Shown: piece by piece, positions 61,543 through 64,000 of the stretch | Position numbering within the stretch: the stretch's first letter is position 1 | How the letters are laid out: every line of letters starts with the position of its first letter | Assembly: GCF_013377535.1 (NCBI RefSeq) | Contig: NZ_JABCJE010000001.1 | Span: 124,001-188,000, forward strand | DNA: 64,000 bases | Source: Donghicola mangrovi | GTDB lineage: Bacteria > Pseudomonadota > Alphaproteobacteria > Rhodobacterales > Rhodobacteraceae | Direction: 5' to 3' | Notes under the pieces: model-generated | Database searches by the model: none | The model's input: the letters and a program-made list of their open reading frames with translations, nothing else | What the model was told of the DNA's origin: nothing | Made by a program: the position numbers and the translations under genes

Positions 61543-62582
61543 TCCATATCCTCGAACGGGTCTTCGGGCACATCGCGGATGTCCCAGCCGACGTAATCCC
61601 AAGTACGGCGCATGTGGTCGGGCAACTCAGCAACCAGGTTCAGGCGCTTGCCCGTCACCGGATGGGTCAAGGTCAGCGACCGCGCGTGCAGGTGCAGTTT
61701 GCGGCTGATTTCGCCGCCCAATTGGGCACCCCAACCGTCGCCAAGGTTCTCTTGCCCCGAGCCGCCGTATTTGCCGTCACCGATGATGGGGTGGCCCATC
61801 TCGGCCATATGGGCGCGCAGCTGGTGGGTCCGGCCAGTGACCGGCACCAAGGCAACCCACGCCGCCCGCTGCCCCAAGGTGGTCAGCACAGCGTAATCGG
61901 TCAGTGCGCGCTTGGCGCCTTCGGTGGTCTCGACCTCTTTGGGGTGGACGCAGATCATCTTCTCGCCCTCGCCGTCCTTGCCGTGACCGGGGGCCTTGAC
62001 CAGACCATAGCGGACCGAGCCCATGCGGGGATGCGGCACACCGGCGACGATCGACCAATAAATCTTGCGCGTCTCGCGGGCGCGGAAGGCGTTGGTCAGA
62101 CCGGCGGCGATCTGGCGGGTACGGGCCAAGATCAGAACGCCCGAGGTGTCCTTGTCGAGACGGTGCACCAGACGGGGCTTGTCCTCGTAGCCGAACTTCA
62201 GTGCCTCGGCCAAACCGTCCACGTGGCGGGTCAGCTTGCTGCCGCCCTGCACGGGCAGACCGGCGGGCTTGTTCAGGGCGATGATGTGGTCGTCGCGGTA
62301 GATCACGCAGGACTGGATCAGCTCCGCGTCCTTGTCCGAGACCTTGGGCTTGGGCGCGCTGGTGACTTCACCGGGCTTGGGCAGCGGCGGAATACGGACC
62401 TGCTGGCCCTCTTCCACGCGGCTGGCGGGTTTGACGCGGCCCCCGTCCACACGGATTTCGCCCTTGCGGCACATCTTTTCGATGCGGCCCTGCGCGATGT
62501 GGGGGAAGCGGCGCTTGAGCCAACGGTCGAGCCGCTGATCCCCCTCGCCTTTTTCAACGATAACGGTCTGGACGCCGCTCAT
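61539..62582 (-). CDS. rluC: RluA/RluC-family pseudouridine synthase
   Basis: A 347-residue pseudouridine synthase. An N-terminal S4 RNA-binding domain (about 12-68; RLDRWLKRRFPH) precedes the catalytic domain with HRLDKDTSGVLILAR (catalytic Asp143), TGRTHQLRAHMA, and a C-terminal LHARSLTLTHPVT. It modifies 23S rRNA uridines, most likely the 955/2504/2580 set of RluC. It starts four bases inside the crcB stop. Confidence 0.9.
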   Translation of the reverse strand: MSGVQTVIVEKGEGDQRLDRWLKRRFPHIAQGRIEKMCRKGEIRVDGGRVKPASRVEEGQQVRIPPLPKPGEVTSAPKPKVSDKDAELIQSCVIYRDDHIIALNKPAGLPVQGGSKLTRHVDGLAEALKFGYEDKPRLVHRLDKDTSGVLILARTRQIAAGLTNAFRARETRKIYWSIVAGVPHPRMGSVRYGLVKAPGHGKDGEGEKMICVHPKEVETTEGAKRALTDYAVLTTLGQRAAWVALVPVTGRTHQLRAHMAEMGHPIIGDGKYGGSGQENLGDGWGAQLGGEISRKLHLHARSLTLTHPVTGKRLNLVAELPDHMRRTWDYVGWDIRDVPEDPFEDME

Positions 62583-62956
62583 GATACGATGCCTCGCGCA
62601 AAGAGGAGACCCAGCGACAGTGCGATGATCGACACCACAACCGAGGTCAGGACATAGGCCGCAGCGGGCATGAGCGCGCCGCGTTCAAACAGGGTCACCG
62701 CATCCAGCGAGAACGCGGAAAAGGTGGTGAAGCCACCCAGAAGCCCGGTCATCAAAAGCGGCGCGTATTTGTTGTTGCCGGTGTTCGCCAGCACAACGAC
62801 CAGCACCCCCATGGCAAAGCTGCCGATCACGTTGCACACCACGGTCCCCCACGGGAAACCGGGCCCGAGCAGACGCATCACGCTCACATTGGTCAAATAC
62901 CGGAACGACGCTCCGATAGCGCCCCCGAGGGCGACTTGAAGTACTGTAAAGATCAT
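62579..62956 (-). CDS. crcB: Fluoride ion channel CrcB (Fluc)
   Basis: A 125-residue four-helix dual-topology membrane protein exporting fluoride. GAIGASFRYLTN and LGGFTTFSAFSLDAV with the Gly-Phe-Thr-Thr-Phe-Ser motif are the family hallmarks. Only one copy is here, which suits the homodimer. No fluoride riboswitch is seen upstream, as rarA lies only 31 bases away. First gene of the operon that continues into rluC. Confidence 0.93.
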   Translation of the reverse strand: MIFTVLQVALGGAIGASFRYLTNVSVMRLLGPGFPWGTVVCNVIGSFAMGVLVVVLANTGNNKYAPLLMTGLLGGFTTFSAFSLDAVTLFERGALMPAAAYVLTSVVVSIIALSLGLLFARGIVS

Positions 62957-62987
62957 GGGCGCTGTCTTTCCCTTTGCCCCGCCGGAG

Positions 62988-64000
62988 TCAACCGCCCTGA
63001 CGTTTTGCTCTGAGTTTTGCGAAATATTCTTTACGCTTTTTCAGGTCGCGCTCAAAGCCGCGTTCGACAGGCTGGTAGAAATCAGGGCGTTCCACCCCGT
63101 CGGGAAAGTAGTTCTGGCCTGAAAATCCATCCTCGGCGTCGTGGTCGTACTGGTAGCCCGCGCCATATCCGATGTCCTCCATCAACGAAGTGGGGGCGTT
63201 CAGGATGTGCTTGGGGGGCGGTGCACTGCCCGTGGATTTCGCCAGTTTGCGGGCCGCTTTGTAGGCGACGTAGCTGGCATTCGATTTCGGGGCCAGCGCC
63301 AGATAGGCGACCGCCTCGGCCAAGGCGAGCTCGCCCTCGGGGCTGCCAAGGCGCTCGTATGCCTCCCACGCGTGCAGGCAGATGGTCAGGGCTTGGGGGT
63401 CGGCCAGCGCGATATCCTCTACCGCCATGCGGGTCAGGCGGCGGGCCAAGTAGCGGGGGTCTTCGCCGCCCTCAAGCATCCGCGCATACCAGTACATCGC
63501 CGCGTCAGGATCACTGCCCCGCACCGATTTGTGCAGCGCGGAAATCAGGTTGTAGTGCTGGTCGCCGGACTTGTCGTACTGGGTAGCGCGGCGCATCAGG
63601 CGCTTGCCCATCTGCTCGGCGGTCAGAGGGGTATCGACCTTCCACGCGGCGACCTGCTCGATCAGGTTCAACATGGCACGCCCGTCCCCGTCGGCCATGT
63701 CCATCAACTGCTGACGGGCATCGGCATCGAGCGGCAGATCGCGGCCCAGTTCTTCTTCGGCGCGTGTGGCGAGCAGCTTCATGCTGTCCACCTCGAGCCG
63801 CTCTAGCACCAAGACCTGCGCGCGGCTCAGGACCGCGGCGTTCAGGGCGAAGCTGGGGTTCTCGGTCGTGGCGCCCACCAGCAGGATCGTCCCGTCCTCC
63901 ATATGGGGCAAGAAGCTGTCCTGCTGCGCTTTGTTAAAGCGGTGGATTTCGTCCACGAACAGGAGTGTCCCCTGCCCCGCGCGGCGGCGCATTTTGGCAG
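62988..64000 (-). CDS. rarA: Replication-associated recombination protein RarA (MgsA), 5' end missing
   Basis: The C-terminal 337 codons of a AAA+ ATPase that handles stalled replication forks. Walker B LLFVDEIHRFNKAQQDSFLP, sensor 1 GATTENPSF, and the helical C-terminus (SDPDAAMYWYARMLEGGEDP) are intact. The open reading frame continues past the window edge, and the Walker A and N-terminus lie outside. About 330 of an expected 430-440 residues are here. The residues before MRRRAGQG are an internal part of the gene, not a start. Confidence 0.92.
   Translation of the reverse strand, partial: AKMRRRAGQGTLLFVDEIHRFNKAQQDSFLPHMEDGTILLVGATTENPSFALNAAVLSRAQVLVLERLEVDSMKLLATRAEEELGRDLPLDADARQQLMDMADGDGRAMLNLIEQVAAWKVDTPLTAEQMGKRLMRRATQYDKSGDQHYNLISALHKSVRGSDPDAAMYWYARMLEGGEDPRYLARRLTRMAVEDIALADPQALTICLHAWEAYERLGSPEGELALAEAVAYLALAPKSNASYVAYKAARKLAKSTGSAPPPKHILNAPTSLMEDIGYGAGYQYDHDAEDGFSGQNYFPDGVERPDFYQPVERGFERDLKKRKEYFAKLRAKRQGG

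Noticed and set aside
62957-62987. A fluoride riboswitch before crcB
   Set aside because: Only 31 bases separate rarA and crcB, too few for the aptamer, and no GGNGAU-like leader is seen.

Overview
The window looks like a stretch of core chromosome from a marine alphaproteobacterium of the family Rhodobacteraceae (Roseobacter type). Evidence for this is the high GC content, the gene order rpmH-rnpA-yidD-(hydrolase)-ttcA-yidC-MOSC-yihA/engB-argB, a four-gene Aap/Bzt amino-acid ABC transporter, a 44-residue aa3-type cytochrome oxidase subunit IV, an ATP12-family F1 assembly chaperone, a plant-type glutamate-cysteine ligase, and a DmdC-like acyl-CoA dehydrogenase of the kind roseobacters use on DMSP. 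No prophage, insertion sequence, CRISPR array, plasmid function or rRNA operon is visible. This is inference from gene content and protein style; the species cannot be named from the sequence alone.

Layout. 0-7 kb: a DUF465 protein, a TrmN6-like methyltransferase overlapping a DUF2007 protein, the long-chain prenyl diphosphate synthase for ubiquinone, ispE with an exported TPR protein, and ETF-ubiquinone oxidoreductase. 7-15 kb: greA with a family-specific membrane protein, azlCD, a lipoprotein, cytochrome oxidase subunit IV, an MBL-fold hydrolase coupled to a DmdC-type dehydrogenase, Sua5 and YqgE. 15-23 kb: a DsbD-N-like exported protein, an RND efflux pump with its adaptor, then NUDIX-moaB-uracil-DNA glycosylase. 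23-31 kb: pyrB, a tail-anchored unknown, a dihydroorotase-like gene lacking metal ligands, plsY, gshA, two unknowns, rsmE and ubiA. 31-41 kb: an OmpA-domain protein with a coiled-coil partner, uvrC-pgsA-moaD-moaE, an FolM/PTR1-like reductase, a cation/Ca2+ antiporter, a tiny zinc-ribbon membrane protein, an S49 peptidase and an ABC-2 exporter. 41-47 kb: a DUF1127 protein, an Ala/Lys/Pro/Glu-repeat protein, two tandem tRNA-Arg(ACG) genes, an orphan histidine kinase, and a disulfide-oxidoreductase-like flavoprotein with a TVP38 membrane protein. 47-55 kb: the rpmH-yidC-engB-argB region. 55-64 kb: bztABCD, then crcB-rluC-HAD-atp12 as a tightly overlapping operon and the 3' part of rarA cut by the window edge.

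How the genes work together. Several loci serve respiratory and membrane lipid biosynthesis (prenyl synthase and UbiA for ubiquinone; ETF-QO and the acyl-CoA dehydrogenase feeding electrons to quinone; PlsY and PgsA for phospholipids). Others serve molybdopterin use (MoaB, MoaD, MoaE, MOSC), pyrimidine synthesis (PyrB and its PyrC-like partner), and membrane protein biogenesis (YidC, YidD). Stop/start overlaps of 1, 4 or 11 bases are frequent and define the operons.

The least expected items are: the PyrC-like protein without catalytic residues; a structured leader that would bury the Shine-Dalgarno sequence of the ABC-2 operon; a recurring intergenic GAGTATTT...CAAAG element, twice arranged as a long inverted repeat; an SDR enzyme with the pteridine-reductase signature; and several small unannotated-type genes below 60 codons. 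I found no convincing wholly new multi-gene system.
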